DNA from: Elainella saxicola E1
Lineage (GTDB): Bacteria > Cyanobacteriota > Cyanobacteriia > Elainellales > Elainellaceae
Direction of reading: 5' to 3'
DNA length: 45,666 bases
NCBI GenBank assembly: GCA_002796835.1
Contig: LUGL01000004.1
Location: 25,298 to 70,963 of the forward strand
Position numbers and translations under genes: made by a program. Below, piece by piece: positions 17,501-27,377 of this stretch (position 1 is the first letter of the stretch; each line of letters starts with the position of its first letter). The notes below the pieces were generated by a model. The model saw nothing but the letters and a program-made list of their open reading frames with translations, was not told the DNA's origin and ran no database searches.

Positions 17501-20500
17501 GCATCTGCCCCGTCACTGTTTTGATTACCAGCGGCATCCGAGAACTTGCTGTTGTCAACATGGATAACGCCATTCGTGGTACTATTGGCAGTTGGCGTGA
17601 AGGTTGCAGTATAAGTTGTGCCGCTACCTGTAAAGTTACTGAGCGCCCCCCCTGTGACATCAATATCGGTTGCGTTAAAGTCTGTGGAAGCTTCAGAGAG
17701 GGTGAAGGTGATGGTTGCAGTGTCACCAGCCTTCAGAGCAGATTTGTCAGAAGTAATGGCGATCGTCGGAAGAATAGTATCAACGGTCAGAGTAGCTTTG
17801 TTGTTGGCATCCGCACCATCGATATTTTGATTGCCTGCTGCATCTGAGAACTTGTTACTGGCGACGCTGATAACTCCATTAGTGCTGCTGTTTGCTGTAG
17901 GAGTGAACGTTGCAGTATAGGTTGTGCCTTTACCCACAAAGTTGCTGAGTGTTCCACCTGTTACTGCAATATCAGATGCATCAAAATCGGTGGAAGCTTC
18001 AGAGAGGGTGAAGGTAATCGTTGCAGTATCGCCATCTTTAAGAGCAGACTTGTCAGAAGTAATGGCGATCGTGGGGAGTACAGTATTGACGGTTAGAGTT
18101 GCTGTGTTATTCGTGTCAGCCCCGTCATTGTTCTGATTGTCAGCAGCATCTGAGAATTTGCTGTTGTCAACGTGAATTACGCCATTGGTGGTGCTGTTTG
18201 CATCTGGAGTGAAGATTGCAGTATAGGTTGTACCACTCCCTGTGAAGTTAGAGAGAGTGCCACCTGTAACAGCGATATCAGACACATCAAAATCCGTAGA
18301 GGATTCAGAGATTGTAAAAGTGAGAGTTGCGGTATCACCTGCTTTGAGATTGGACTTGTCGCTAGTGATGGCGATCTTCGGAAGAACCGTATCAACGGTC
18401 AGAGTCGCTGTATTATTAGCATCAGCGCCATCATTGTTCTGGTTGCCAGCAGCATCTGAAAATTTATTGCTGGCAACGCTAATCACGCCATTGGTAGTGC
18501 TGTTAGTTGTGGGAGTGAATGTTGCAGTGTAGGTCGTGCCACTACCTGAGAAGTTGCTGAGTGTTCCGCCTGTTACTGCAATATCGGACGCATCAAAGTT
18601 AGAGGAGGATTCAGATAAGGTGAAGGTGATCGTCGCTGTATCACCTGCTTTGAGATTGGACTTATTGCTAGTGATGGCGATCTTCGGAAGAACCGTATCG
18701 ATCGAGAGTGTTGTCGAATTATCAGCATCAGATCCATCTGCATTTTGATTGCCAGCAGCATCGGAGAACTTGTTACTAGCAACGCTAATGACGCCACTGG
18801 TCGTGCTGTTGACAGTCGGAGTGAACGTAGCGGTATAAGTTGTACCATTTCCTGTAAAGCTGCTGAGGGTGCCACCTGTCACAACGATATCAGAAGCATC
18901 AAAATTGTTGGAGGATTCAGAAAGGGTGAAGGTGAGGGTTGCAGTGTCACCTGCTTTGAGATTGGACTTATCGCTAGTGATGGCGATCTTGGGCAGAACA
19001 GTATCAACGGTCAGAGTAGCAGTATTATTGGTATCCGCACCATCGTTGTTCTGGTTGCCAGCAGCATCAGAGAATTTGTTACTGGCAACGCTGATTACGC
19101 CATCGGCAGTGCTGTTAGCTGTTGGACTGAAGGTCGCAGTGTAAGTTGTGCCACTGCCTGAGAAGTTGCTGAGTGTTCCGCCTGTGACAACCACATCGGT
19201 TGCGTCAAAATTCGTGGAGGATTCAGAGAGGGTGAAAGTGAGAGTTGCAATATCGCCAGCTTTCAGAGAAGTTTTATCAGAAGTAATGGCGATCGTTGGC
19301 AGAACAGTATCAATGGTCAGAGTAGCTTTGTTGTTAGCATCCGCACCATCATTGTTTTGATTGCCTGCTGCATCCGAGAACTTGTTGCTAGCAACGCTAA
19401 CTACTCCGCTCGTAGTGCTATTGGCGGTCGGAGTAAACGTTGCAGTATAAGTTGTACCACTTCCTGAGAAGTTGCTGAGTGTGCCACCTGTTACTGCAAT
19501 ATCGGACGCGTCAAAATCGGTAGAGGATTCAGAAAGCGTAAAGGTGAGTGCTGCTGTTTCCCCTGCTTTGAGAGCGGATTTGTCAGAACTAATGGCGATC
19601 GTCGGCCTTAATGTATCAACAGTGATAGTTGCAGTATTGTCTACATCAGTTCCGTCATTGTTTTGATCGCCATTAGCATTAGAGAATTTATTGCTTGCAA
19701 CACTAATGACGCCATCAGTAGTACTATCAGCCGTTGGAGTGAAGGTTGCAGTATAAGTTGTGCCACTCCCAGAGAAACCACTCAGCGTTCCACCTGTCAC
19801 AGTGACATCATCTACCGTGAAGTCTGTGGATGATTGAGAGAGGGTGAAAGTAACGGTCGATGTTTCTCCGATTTTTAGCGTATTGTCTGAAACGGTGATT
19901 GCAATTGTTGGGGTGGCAGCAACAGTGATCGTGCTGGTTGCTGTGTTGCTGTTTACCGTACTATCATTGGCGATGATGCTAATCGTCCGATCGCCTATTG
20001 TGACCGCTCCAGCAGTGTTCTGATAGGTGATGCCGCGTAACAGGGTTTGCAGGTCAGCATTCGGGATGTCTCCTCCTCCCTGTTTTGTGATGGTGACGAC
20101 CCCATTGTTCGCATTGATTGCAAAAGTAGTGGCACCGATCGTCGCTGTATCTGTTACAGAGCCACTAAGGGCGATCGTTTTACCGCCAATCGCGAGTTTT
20201 TCGTTAGTGCCGTCTTGTAGCCCAGTAATGTTTAGCGTCAGGGTATTGATGTCAGTTCCATCAGGATCTGCAATCGTGGCAACTGTGGTATCTGCAATTC
20301 CGACGGCTGAGCCATTCTGTGTAAAGAGGTTGCTGTAACCAGTACCAGAGTTTGCCCCATTCAGGTCGATGGCAGGTGGATCATTGGTTGCTACTACGGC
20401 AATCGTACTTGTGGCTGTGTTGCTATCGACATTGCCATCATTCACAACAACAGTGATCGTTCGATCGGTTGTATCTGGATTATCTAAGCTATTGCTAAAG

Positions 20501-23500
20501 GTGATAGCTTTAATGGCAGAGTCGTAGTTTGCCTTAGTCGCCGACCCAGTTAGGGTAACAGTAATTTGTCCTGCGACTGAAGTGTCAACGTTGGAGACAA
20601 TACCAGAAGGTAATGACCCAACAGACAGTAAATCTCCTGCTTTAGCATTTGTGAGGACAATGGTTGCAGACTCAATATTGGTGTCATCTGCATCGGTAAT
20701 GAGAGTATCAGTATCGGCGATCGCGACAGCGCTATTTCCTTCAGTCAAGGAGGTCTTGTAGTCGAAACCTGCAATGGTGCTGTTGTTGGCATCCAGGTCA
20801 AGCCCAGGCAGATCGTTCGCTGCTGTGATATTGACAGTGAAGATTGCTGTGTTGCTATTTGCTATGCCATCATTAGCGACGACTGAAAAAGCACGACTAC
20901 CGCTGGGTGTATCGGATGTGTTGTTGTATTTCAACGCATCAAGCAACGTTTCATAATCAGCTAATGGAGCAGCGCCTCCCCCGTTCTTACTGAAAGTTAA
21001 GGTTCGTGTATTACCACTATCGACAATGCTGTATGTAAAGATTGTTCCACCATAATTGATAGTTCCGGTTGCGGTAGTTCCTGTAATGTCGATGCTAGTT
21101 GCGCCCAGCAAGAGTTGATCGCCTGATTGTAAGGTCGTTTTATCGATGCTGACCTTCAAGTTTGCCAGATTGATGCTGTCAGCATCACTGAGGTTGATGA
21201 CTCCCTTGGCGAAATTAACGGCATTGGCTCCTGTATCTGAACCAACGACTTCTGTAAATGTCGCGGGATTGTTAGCACTGGTGGTGATCGGATCGGTTGA
21301 GTCTAGGTCCACAGCCGGTGGAGCAAGAATCGTAACTGCGATCGCCCCTGTTCCAGTCAATGCCCCTCCAGTTCCTTGAGCTCCCGCATTACCATCGTTG
21401 ATTGTATAGTTGATGGTTACAGAACCAGCAGGATTGGCTTCACTGTTCGAATAGGCAATTTGTTGAATGGCTGATTGAACTAAGCTGTTTGTCGCAGCAG
21501 CATTGAAGGTGAGCACTAAACGACCACTACTGTTGGTTGTGACTGTACCGATCGTCGTACCACCAACGACTAGACTTGCCCCTTCGACTAAGCTTGCTAA
21601 TGTTCCACTGTTGGTGAAGCTATCTCCACTGTTCGCACCACCATTTCTTACTAAAGTGAGAGTTGCTCCATTCCAGTTGCCGATCGCATCCAATTCTGGA
21701 TCGCTGATGGTAACCGTGTTGTCTAGGGCAATTGCTGAACCACCTCTGATAAATGTAGGTGTGTTATTGAGGCTAGTCGAGAAGCTTGGCGCATCATTAA
21801 CAGGTGTAACGGTTAGGTCTAAGGTGCTTGTAGCGGAACCGCCATCACCATCGCTGACAGTATAGGTGACTTGCGGAATGGGGCCATAGTAGTTGGCAAC
21901 GGGAGTGAAGCTATAGTCTCCATTGCTGCTAATCACCAAGGTTCCTTTACCGGCAATTGTGGCTGTATTATTTCCGCCTGCGCTTACGGTAAAGCTCTCC
22001 TGTGTGCTGTTACCATCTGTGTCTACCGTAAACTGGGTTACGGTAAGCGTTGCATTGTCAATGTCCGTGTCATATAGGAGTACATTCCCATTGATAGGTG
22101 TCTCCTCTGGAGTACTGCCAGTGTCTGGCCTGGAAACGGGAGCGTCATTCGTTCCGTTAATCGTAATGGTGACAGTTGCGGTTGCGGTTCCACCCTTACC
22201 ATCACTAATCGTGTAGTTAAACGTCTCTGTCGCTGATTGACCGACTCCAAGCTGATCAAATTTGTTGTTCGTGTTGTACGAATAGCTGCCGTTTGGGCTA
22301 ATTGTCAGAATTGCACCAGAAGGCAGAGTAATGGCAGTATTTGCACCAGAGACTGCGATACTACTGGATGTGCCAGCAGGAGTGACCGAGACAACCGTTA
22401 ACGGATCGCTATTCGCATCAGAATCTGCAATTGCATCCGTGATAATATTGCCTGTTCTTGTTGCATTCTCGGAGACAGTATAGGTATTCGGATTCGCGAC
22501 AGGTGCAGTATTGCTTGGTACTGGAACGCTAATGCTGTCACTACTTGTATCTACAGCATCGTCATTGTCAACATAATTCGCGTTTAATAGCGTGCCCTGC
22601 TGCAAGTTTAGAAAAGCACTATTTTGCAGAGATAAATCTGCCTCGAAAATGCCTGTATTATTTCCTGTTTCTGTTAACGTCACAGTGATCCCATTCACGA
22701 TCGCTGTAACAGTCTCTACAGCAGTAGGATTGGCATTTTCGTCGAGATCGGTAACGCGCAGAAAAGCTTCATCGTTGACGGCATAAGTATTACCTGCAAC
22801 AGCGCCACCTAAAGCAGTAATAAATTCTGTCTTAGAAGGAGTTCCTAGATCTTGGGCTGTGATATTAAAAGTAGAATTAGCGTTAGCTGTAATACTCTCG
22901 TATCCTTCTTGAGCAACAACGCTAATGTTGTAATCTCCAGTCGTGTAGACTGTGTTCCAAGCAAATTCGTAGGTCTTAAAGGCATCATTTGCCGTGTCCC
23001 CACTCGGATTGATTACGTTGGCATTGGTCAATGTGACAGATCTATCTCCACTGGTGCCGGGTCCGTCAATGTTGATCGTTAGCCCAGTAATATCGTAATC
23101 TCCAAACGGATCAGACACTCGAACTCGAATGTAGACCGTTTCGCCTGCGTTCGCACTATTGCTGGAGAGTAAGGTGCCACCGTTGGCAAAAGAGTTGTTG
23201 TAGAACCCAATCAACTGAGTCCCATTACCGCTATTATTGTCAGCATCATTTACTTTGATGACAGTAGTAGTTGGCAGTTCTATGCGGGAAGGCGTGGTAC
23301 TGCTATCATAATCGGCTTTAAAGCTAAGTCCGTTCTGATTGTTAGTTACGACTAATTTAACCGCTTGACCTGCTGGAATGGTGACACCACTGGGTATAGT
23401 GCCTGTCCAAGTTAGATATCCTGTGGTTCCAGTTAGAGAAGTATATGTAAAGCTGCTCAGCGTAATAATCGAATTACCGGAGCCGTAAGATAGAGCAGCG

Positions 23501-26500
23501 GTCACATTGCCGGACGTTGGCGTTCCACCGGAAAGTCCACTAATGTAAGTGACAACCTTAACCTGTCCACTCGCTGGAATGACAAAAGCGTCAGCCATTG
23601 GGATAGATTGAATGAACGTGGCGGGTGTGGCAACAGCAGTAGATGTGATTGAGATGTCATCAATATAGATCGCATCGCTAGTTGGGCGATTAGCACTATA
23701 GCTAAAGCGAATTTTTGATGTTCCGCTAAGAACGGCGCTTGAATTTGTAACAACCGTAGTTGAAGAAGCGGTGGAGTAAGTTGTGAAAGCACTATCAATA
23801 CCAACGCCGCCACCATCAGCACTCTTTCCTTGAATCGTGCCAATTGTGTACCAAGTACTACCGTTCCACCCTTCAATTGTAAGTGTGTCAATTTGTGGGG
23901 AAGTAGTCCCCATACCAGCATTTTTATATTTGAAAGATAGGGTTGCATTGCTGGCTAACGCTGCTGAGAACGATCGCTCAACAGAAGCTGAAACGCTACT
24001 TGTAGAGGTTGTACCAAATTGTAATCCAAAGCCACTACTTCCAGCAGTAGTTGTTAATTGTATTTCTCCAGTTGTAGGGCTAGATGTACCATCACCACTT
24101 TCTGTCCAACTGCCGGACCAGCCTGTACCTGTTGCATAGCTTGCGCTGCCTGAGCCGAAATCATCAGAGATAGATGTAGACCCTCCCCCTGAAGTGATTG
24201 CTCCAGTGCTTAAGGTCGTTGTGTCGTTTGTTCCAACTGGATCGATCCGATCCAAGTCTCCTGTGCTATCACCGCTAGCCGCATCAGCAGAAAGGTAGAG
24301 AACTTTTGTTTTAGTTGGAGCAGGTACTGTCGCTGTTGTTTGGTTCGCATTTCCGGTAGCAGTGTTACCATCAGCATCAGTAGGGGTTCCGGGCTTAGTT
24401 GGATTGTCAAAAACGCTGCCAAAAATGGGATCAACATATTCCACTTTAATGGAATCGCCTTGTACCATTTGCAGTGTACCGCTGTTGCTGCCGCCATTCG
24501 TGTTGAGGATGGAAGTGGCTAATGTGTTCTGGAAAATGCCAGTATTGGTTCCTGTCTCCGTCAGGGTAACCGTTTCTTCTTCTCCAGTGGTGACATTCAT
24601 CACCTTAACAGTCAGTGTTTCTGCAACACCTGTATTTTTGTTAGGATCCGCATCAACGACTCGAATGCCGATCGCCTGACCTTCCTGATAGGTAGATACA
24701 GTCGCAGAAAATGCCGAATCATAGAAAAAAACACCCCCATCTGAACTGTTAACTGTGACGATGGTTGGATTAGAGACCGTTTTTGTAACGGACTGAGTGT
24801 CTCCTGCAGGTGTTCCTGAGAAGGAGGCATCATTTGTGATCTTGAAATTTGCGTCTGCTAGAGCTTGGTTGATATCGCCTCTTACTTGAGCGCGATAGGT
24901 GAGGATTGCTTTGTCCCCTCGTGCTAAACCTTGAATACCGGGAGTATTGGGATCAGTATCTCCAATAATATAACCATCGTTCAGGGGAGAGAGCGGGAAG
25001 GCAGTCCCTGTTACATCATCTGGAATGGCGATCGTCCGTGATGTTCCATCTGCTTTGATGATGGTTAACGTTGTGCTGTTTGGGACATAAGTTGCACTGC
25101 TGGAAGGACTGAGCGTGTCGGTAACCTTGATATTGAATAATTCAATAACTGCTTTGTTCGTGACGCTAACCTTATACTCAATTTGTTCGCTGAGTTCAAC
25201 TAAACTGTTGTTATTGCTGACCCCAGTGCCATAATCGACTGTGCTTGCTTCTTTGGAGACTTTATTAAATACGTAATCTGGGAACGGTAAAACGGTAGTT
25301 CCCATGTCCAGGTAAGGAGTTCCAGGGGCGGCGACGCTGGGATCTTCCCCCCAAGCTGCGGTTAGTAATGTGCCGTCGGTCGTAAAGATTGTCAAGCCTG
25401 ATTGATTGTTATCGCTGGCATCGCGGACACGATAGGATTCTAAGGCTTTGATATTATAAGTTGTGTCAACCGTTCCATCACCGTTGTAGTCAATATACAA
25501 GGTGGTATCTGCTGTGGCGGTAACCCAGACAGGGCTACCATTGTTTGCAGTTTTGGGATCAGCATTACCGTTTCCAGGTCCCCAACCCACAACAACTTTA
25601 TTGGTTAAATTGCTTTCAGGAACTAGAGCATATCCCCAGTCAAAAGATTGATTATTCGTTGGGCCTGAATCTAACGTTCCGACTGCGAAAAACCTACTAT
25701 TATCTGCCGTGTAGAAATGAGCCCCAGAATTAGGCATTGCTACGTAGGCTGATCCTTTAGGACCAACTGTAATTGATTGGCCTAAGTTGCCTTGGGTATC
25801 GTACTTGACGGTGATTGCTGTAGCATTAGGGTTATAGAGGAAAACATAGGCCGGGTTGGCAGTTGTTACCGTTGCCACAGGAGCATAGTAGCTACTGCTC
25901 CATTGATCTTTAGCAGACAGAGCAAACCACCGGTTTTCATAGCTAGAGCCAATATCACCCGTGATCATGTTCACTGAGATGGGCTTTTTAGCAGTTCCTC
26001 CTGTGGCATCTTGGGCCACAACGGTGGCTCCTTGAGATACGCCACCATTCACAAGGTAGGTTTGCCCTTCGTTTAATGTGATGGTAATATCAGTCGTCCC
26101 ATCGCCATTTTTATCGATCAGCAGCCTTGTATTATTTTGAGTTGCCAGAATGTGAAGTGAAGTATACTCAAACAGACGATTGGCTGTGTCACCAGGGTTC
26201 GCATTGTTGGTGACAGTATTGACCCCTACTGGGATTTCATAAGTGGTTCCCAGATTGCCTGCATCATAAACTTCGATCGCCCCAGCTAAGACCGTTCCTG
26301 GCGTTGCTGACCAGCCTGCTTTCGTCACAGAAATGGCTTTGTTCGAACCAATCTTGTCCCGCCCATCATAGTCAATTGCGAGAGGGGTGGTTGTATTGAT
26401 GTCGTTGCTGAGAACAATGGTCTGGCCGATGTTAAATAAGTCATTGACAGTTCCCGGCGCAATTCCATTAGTGAGATCTCCATCTCCCCAAATTTGGGTA

Positions 26501-27315
26501 GTGCTTTGGGTGGGATTGCTGAGGTCAGTTTCGTAGCCATCTTCCCAGTGATCATAAACAATCACTGTGCCATTGCTGGTCGCACTCAGCGCAATTGTCG
26601 TTTTGATTGCGCCTGTGACTGCTGCATTAATTGCTTTCAGGGAAGTTTGAATATCTGCTTCTGGCAGGGGCAGATAAAAAATCTGAGCAACAGCATAGGG
26701 TGACGCTGCTTCAATCGCCACTGGATTTCCGTTCAGATTGATAATGCCATGATCGTCCTGCTGCAGCAAGGCTGCTAAGTTCGTGCTTCGGTTGAGCACC
26801 AGATTTGCGAAAATCTCCCCTTCATCCCCGATGCTATCTATATTACCGTTGATACGATGGTCCAAATCATGACCCAGTTCTTCCAAGAGAACCGCTTGAA
26901 TCTTTTCAGAAGAGGCGGTCGTCAACCAATCTCCATTCAGATAAATTGTAGGTTGGTTGGTTGTTCCGATCGCACTATAGGCCCCAGCAACACCTGCAAG
27001 CTCACTGTTATCCAAGATTTCTACTTTGATGGAATAGGTGCCATTGAGAATGGCTTCTTGTAGAAATAAAGCATTGTCAGTCCAGCTACTGCCATCCGCT
27101 GTTGCACTAAAGGGGATAGCAAGCTTTGTCAGGAAGTCATCTTGCGCAAAGAAATTGAGTAAGGTTTCACGAACGATGGCCTGCGAGGTATCGAGAATAC
27201 CAACGTAAGCTGCTGAAGAATCGGCTAACTCAAAGTTGAACATGGGATGAGAGGCAGTCATGTTGATATAGGTAGAATTAGATGGATAGAAATGGGCAAT
27301 AGAGATTGGCGGCAT
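14599..27315 (-). CDS. giant RTX / TSP3 / Ig-repeat surface or secreted protein (4238 aa)
   Basis: No classical signal peptide at the N-terminus. Order of parts (approximate residues): metalloprotease-like fold with EELGHDLDH at 145-153 (first zinc His replaced by Glu); a large beta-rich region, 200-690, with YDHWEDGYETDL; a DUF11-like domain, 690-845; two TETGxNTGIF modules near 850-945 and 1500-1590; a jelly-roll carbohydrate-binding-like domain, 1045-1235; cadherin/VCBS-like repeats, 1590-2465 (NGTNDAPV, ISDGKGGTATATV); eight Ig-like repeats, 2469-3284; one further Ig-like module; thrombospondin type-3-like Ca2+ repeats, 3380-4005; about 16 RTX nonapeptides (GGxGxDxxx), 4016-4160; and a C-terminal export-type tail. 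The RTX end suggests type I secretion and Ca2+-dependent folding. An adhesin or matrix role is inferred. ATGs at 27261 or 27243 could be the true start; none has a Shine-Dalgarno. It follows the inverse autotransporter gene by 62 bp. Confidence 0.93.
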   Translation of the reverse strand: MPPISIAHFYPSNSTYINMTASHPMFNFELADSSAAYVGILDTSQAIVRETLLNFFAQDDFLTKLAIPFSATADGSSWTDNALFLQEAILNGTYSIKVEILDNSELAGVAGAYSAIGTTNQPTIYLNGDWLTTASSEKIQAVLLEELGHDLDHRINGNIDSIGDEGEIFANLVLNRSTNLAALLQQDDHGIINLNGNPVAIEAASPYAVAQIFYLPLPEADIQTSLKAINAAVTGAIKTTIALSATSNGTVIVYDHWEDGYETDLSNPTQSTTQIWGDGDLTNGIAPGTVNDLFNIGQTIVLSNDINTTTPLAIDYDGRDKIGSNKAISVTKAGWSATPGTVLAGAIEVYDAGNLGTTYEIPVGVNTVTNNANPGDTANRLFEYTSLHILATQNNTRLLIDKNGDGTTDITITLNEGQTYLVNGGVSQGATVVAQDATGGTAKKPISVNMITGDIGSSYENRWFALSAKDQWSSSYYAPVATVTTANPAYVFLYNPNATAITVKYDTQGNLGQSITVGPKGSAYVAMPNSGAHFYTADNSRFFAVGTLDSGPTNNQSFDWGYALVPESNLTNKVVVGWGPGNGNADPKTANNGSPVWVTATADTTLYIDYNGDGTVDTTYNIKALESYRVRDASDNNQSGLTIFTTDGTLLTAAWGEDPSVAAPGTPYLDMGTTVLPFPDYVFNKVSKEASTVDYGTGVSNNNSLVELSEQIEYKVSVTNKAVIELFNIKVTDTLSPSSSATYVPNSTTLTIIKADGTSRTIAIPDDVTGTAFPLSPLNDGYIIGDTDPNTPGIQGLARGDKAILTYRAQVRGDINQALADANFKITNDASFSGTPAGDTQSVTKTVSNPTIVTVNSSDGGVFFYDSAFSATVSTYQEGQAIGIRVVDADPNKNTGVAETLTVKVMNVTTGEEETVTLTETGTNTGIFQNTLATSILNTNGGSNSGTLQMVQGDSIKVEYVDPIFGSVFDNPTKPGTPTDADGNTATGNANQTTATVPAPTKTKVLYLSADAASGDSTGDLDRIDPVGTNDTTTLSTGAITSGGGSTSISDDFGSGSASYATGTGWSGSWTESGDGTSSPTTGEIQLTTTAGSSGFGLQFGTTSTSSVSASVERSFSAALASNATLSFKYKNAGMGTTSPQIDTLTIEGWNGSTWYTIGTIQGKSADGGGVGIDSAFTTYSTASSTTVVTNSSAVLSGTSKIRFSYSANRPTSDAIYIDDISITSTAVATPATFIQSIPMADAFVIPASGQVKVVTYISGLSGGTPTSGNVTAALSYGSGNSIITLSSFTYTSLTGTTGYLTWTGTIPSGVTIPAGQAVKLVVTNNQNGLSFKADYDSSTTPSRIELPTTTVIKVNDADNNSGNGTQLIGFYNNSFANGGTLLSSNSANAGETVYIRVRVSDPFGDYDITGLTINIDGPGTSGDRSVTLTNANVINPSGDTANDAFKTYEFAWNTVYTTGDYNISVVAQEGYESITANANSTFNITAQDLGTPSKTEFITALGGAVAGNTYAVNDEAFLRVTDLDENANPTAVETVTAIVNGITVTLTETGNNTGIFEADLSLQNSAFLNLQQGTLLNANYVDNDDAVDTSSDSISVPVPSNTAPVANPNTYTVSENATRTGNIITDAIADSDANSDPLTVVSVTPAGTSSSIAVSGANTAITLPSGAILTISPNGSYSYNTNNKFDQLGVGQSATETFNYTISDGKGGTATATVTITINGTNDAPVSRPDTGSTPEETPINGNVLLYDTDIDNATLTVTQFTVDTDGNSTQESFTVSAGGNNTATIAGKGTLVISSNGDYSFTPVANYYGPIPQVTYTVSDGDGGSATSTLDLTVTPVNDAPSFSTSLNNTPTFIRGGSAIALDNTVTISDPELDAIGNWNGATLTLVRNGGANSGDSFTNSGTLASLVEGASLVVGGTTIGTVTTNSSGRLVLTFNAAATNSLVQSAIQQIAYSNSEANPAGSVTINYTINDGNAGAQGTGGALTGTGAIAVTILAPPAVDLDSTDPITTSANNPATFTEVVGSDTGANAVNFAKGVINLSDADSINLANLKVSIDKTTLQSGDQLLLGATSIDITGTTATGTINYGGTIFTYSIVDSGNTRTLTFSKNGGGAAPLADYETLLDALKYNNTSDTPSGSRAFSVVANDGIANSNTAIFTVNITAANDLPGLDLDANNSTIAGFDYKTSLTEGNSAVAIADTDTLITDADDTNIESATIVLTNAKAGDLLSVGSLPSGIVSNVDTSVAGQITVTLTGSATKANYDSAIKAITFSNSLDNPDTTDRTITVVVNDGNVDSNTATSTIAVVATNDPPAIDLNGANSGTGYSNLFTQNGSAVGIADTTVATIADPDGTDINTLTLNITGLQDGTNEKLAIGGKTIALSGSVTDTATIGATTFAINANNGVVTITKQGGGDIPNADLQTLLRGITYQNTAGAVTIGDRTISIIANDSTVNSNTATSTITVAATPTIAITVSDNTLKIGETSTVTFTLSQSSTDFTVDDVTVTGGTLSGFSGSGTTYTATFTPTADSTTDGVISVASNKFSNANGDQNNDGTDVDNTATITVDTLRPTIAISSDKSALKAGETAALTFTLSESSTDFDASDIAVTGGTLSNFSGSGTTYTATFTPTANSTTSGVVSVASNKFSDAAGNQNNDGADANNKATLTIDTVLPTIAITSDKTSLKAGDIATLTFTLSESSTNFDATDVVVTGGTLSNFSGSGTTYTATFSPTANSTADGVISVASNKFSDAAGNQNNDGADTNNTATLTVDTVLPKIAITSDKSNLKAGDTATLTFTLSESSNNFDASDIVVTGGTLSSFTGNGTTYTATFTPTVNSTTSGVISVASNKFSDAAGNQNADGSDADNSTTLSIDTVLPKIAITSNKSNLKAGDTATITFTLSESSSNFDASDIAVTGGTLSNFSGSGTTYTATFTPTTNSTTNGVISVASNKFSDAAGNQNNDGADANNTATLTVDTVLPKIAITSDKSNLKAGDTATLTFTISESSTDFDVSDIAVTGGTLSNFTGSGTTYTAIFTPDANSTTNGVIHVDNSKFSDAADNQNNDGADTNNTATLTVNTVLPTIAITSDKSALKDGDTATITFTLSEASTDFDASDIAVTGGTLSNFVGKGTTYTATFTPTANSSTNGVISVASNKFSDAAGNQNIDGADANNKATLTVDTILPTIAITSDKSALKAGDTATITFTLSEASTDFNATDIDVTGGALSNFTGSGTTYTATFTPTANSTTNGVIHVDNSKFSDAAGNQNSDGADANNTATLTVDTAIPTIAINLVAVDDIVDALEDDSPVTINGTTTGVENGQVVTIVLNGNTYNANVTNNSWTLDISPTDAQALQSSEIITADVQDLAGNPAIQATRTIFHSSVDTDGDGIADVNDLDSDNDGIRDVDELSGNPNRDTDGDGIIDSLDLDSDNDGITDLKESGLTFAQVAALDTNNDGVIDSTNAFGTNGLANAVETSADSGQLNYIIVDTDKDGVRDFQDLDSDNDGINDVIEAGGIDADGNGFVDGVDSNSNGLADTVEPKNGTPLLVPDTDSDGAADFRDLDTDNDGLSDLTEAGFNPDQIDKDRDGVVDPGDTDQDGIRDLVDGSPNQFGDNNGPNKTQLPDTDQDSIPDYQELDRNNNGVPDRLEAKLPAGPNTPDANSDGRIDDPTDLDRDGIADSIDSKKGVFGSFNFDITDTDGDGIPNSNDLDDDNDGIPDIDEGNNDTDQDGIPDTLDLDSDNDGIPDVKEGGGTDLNGDGIIDNFIDQNHDGLSDRIDLNLGGIPLPLFDTDGDGKRDFQDRDSDNDGILDVIEANGSDPDGDGVIGTGTPTDTDGNGLPDVVEPKQNGNPLSIPDTDGDQVPDYRDLDSDNDSIPDVIEAGGSDPDRDGIIGNGTPVDTNHNGIEDSIDRAIGGNPLTPPDTDGDRIPNYRDLDSDNDGIPDIQEYGNQVFDQNGDGIVDGDDQDRDGLIDTIDQNSNRFGSAGKPLPASPDQDSNGIADYLEPPKHGNASQGSDRVTGGDENDILNGYSDLDILSGGNGNDIINGGSDKDVLRGDAGDDIIHGGSNDDDMKGGTENDILNGGTGNDRMLGEEGDDILNGGRGKDYLDGGQGNDRITGNEENDLLLGGEGNDTLIGDRGNDRIVGGFGKDRITGGQGRDQYIYSSVKDMSDVITDFEILKDHFNLKQLFKGSAGSMEDVRFKQRGKDTLVQVDVSGWRNLALLQDVNSDTLGSRHFTF
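14836..15268 (-). repeat. RTX nonapeptide (Ca2+-binding) repeat block
   Basis: About 16 tandem 27-bp units encoding GGxGxDxUx-type nonapeptides (for example GGNGNDIIN, GGTGNDRML, GGRGKDYLD). It sits at the C-terminal end of the giant protein, as usual for type I secreted RTX proteins. Edges are approximate. Confidence 0.92.
15300..17176 (-). repeat. thrombospondin type-3-like calcium repeat region
   Basis: About 620 residues dominated by DxDxDGxxD motifs (DTDGDGIPD, DLDSDNDGI). They are organised into a higher-order unit of about 70 residues in which a DFQDLDSDNDGI block is followed by DVIEAGG and then a PKxNGxPL-type linker. Edges are approximate. Confidence 0.9.
17464..19911 (-). repeat. 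eight perfect-length 306-bp tandem repeats (Ig-like domains)
   Basis: Units begin, on the minus strand, at 19911, 19605, 19299, 18993, 18687, 18381, 18075 and 17769, each exactly 306 bp (102 residues) with no indel. Each starts P(T/K)IAI and contains VTGGTLSNFSGSGTTYTATF and a SNKFSDAAGNQNNDGAD-type segment. The fold resembles bacterial Ig-like domains of RTX adhesins. Units 4 to 6 share a SNLKAGDTA variant and look most recently duplicated. Confidence 0.93.
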
Positions 27316-27377
27316 ATTTAAGCGGTATGCTGCCTATTCATTGGATGCAGTTTCAAATGAGCTAGAGCTGGGTTGAA

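Noticed and set aside
14770-27063. Many open frames on + across the giant gene
   Set aside because: They are antisense readings of repetitive coding sequence. They repeat with the 306-bp period and have no start signals.
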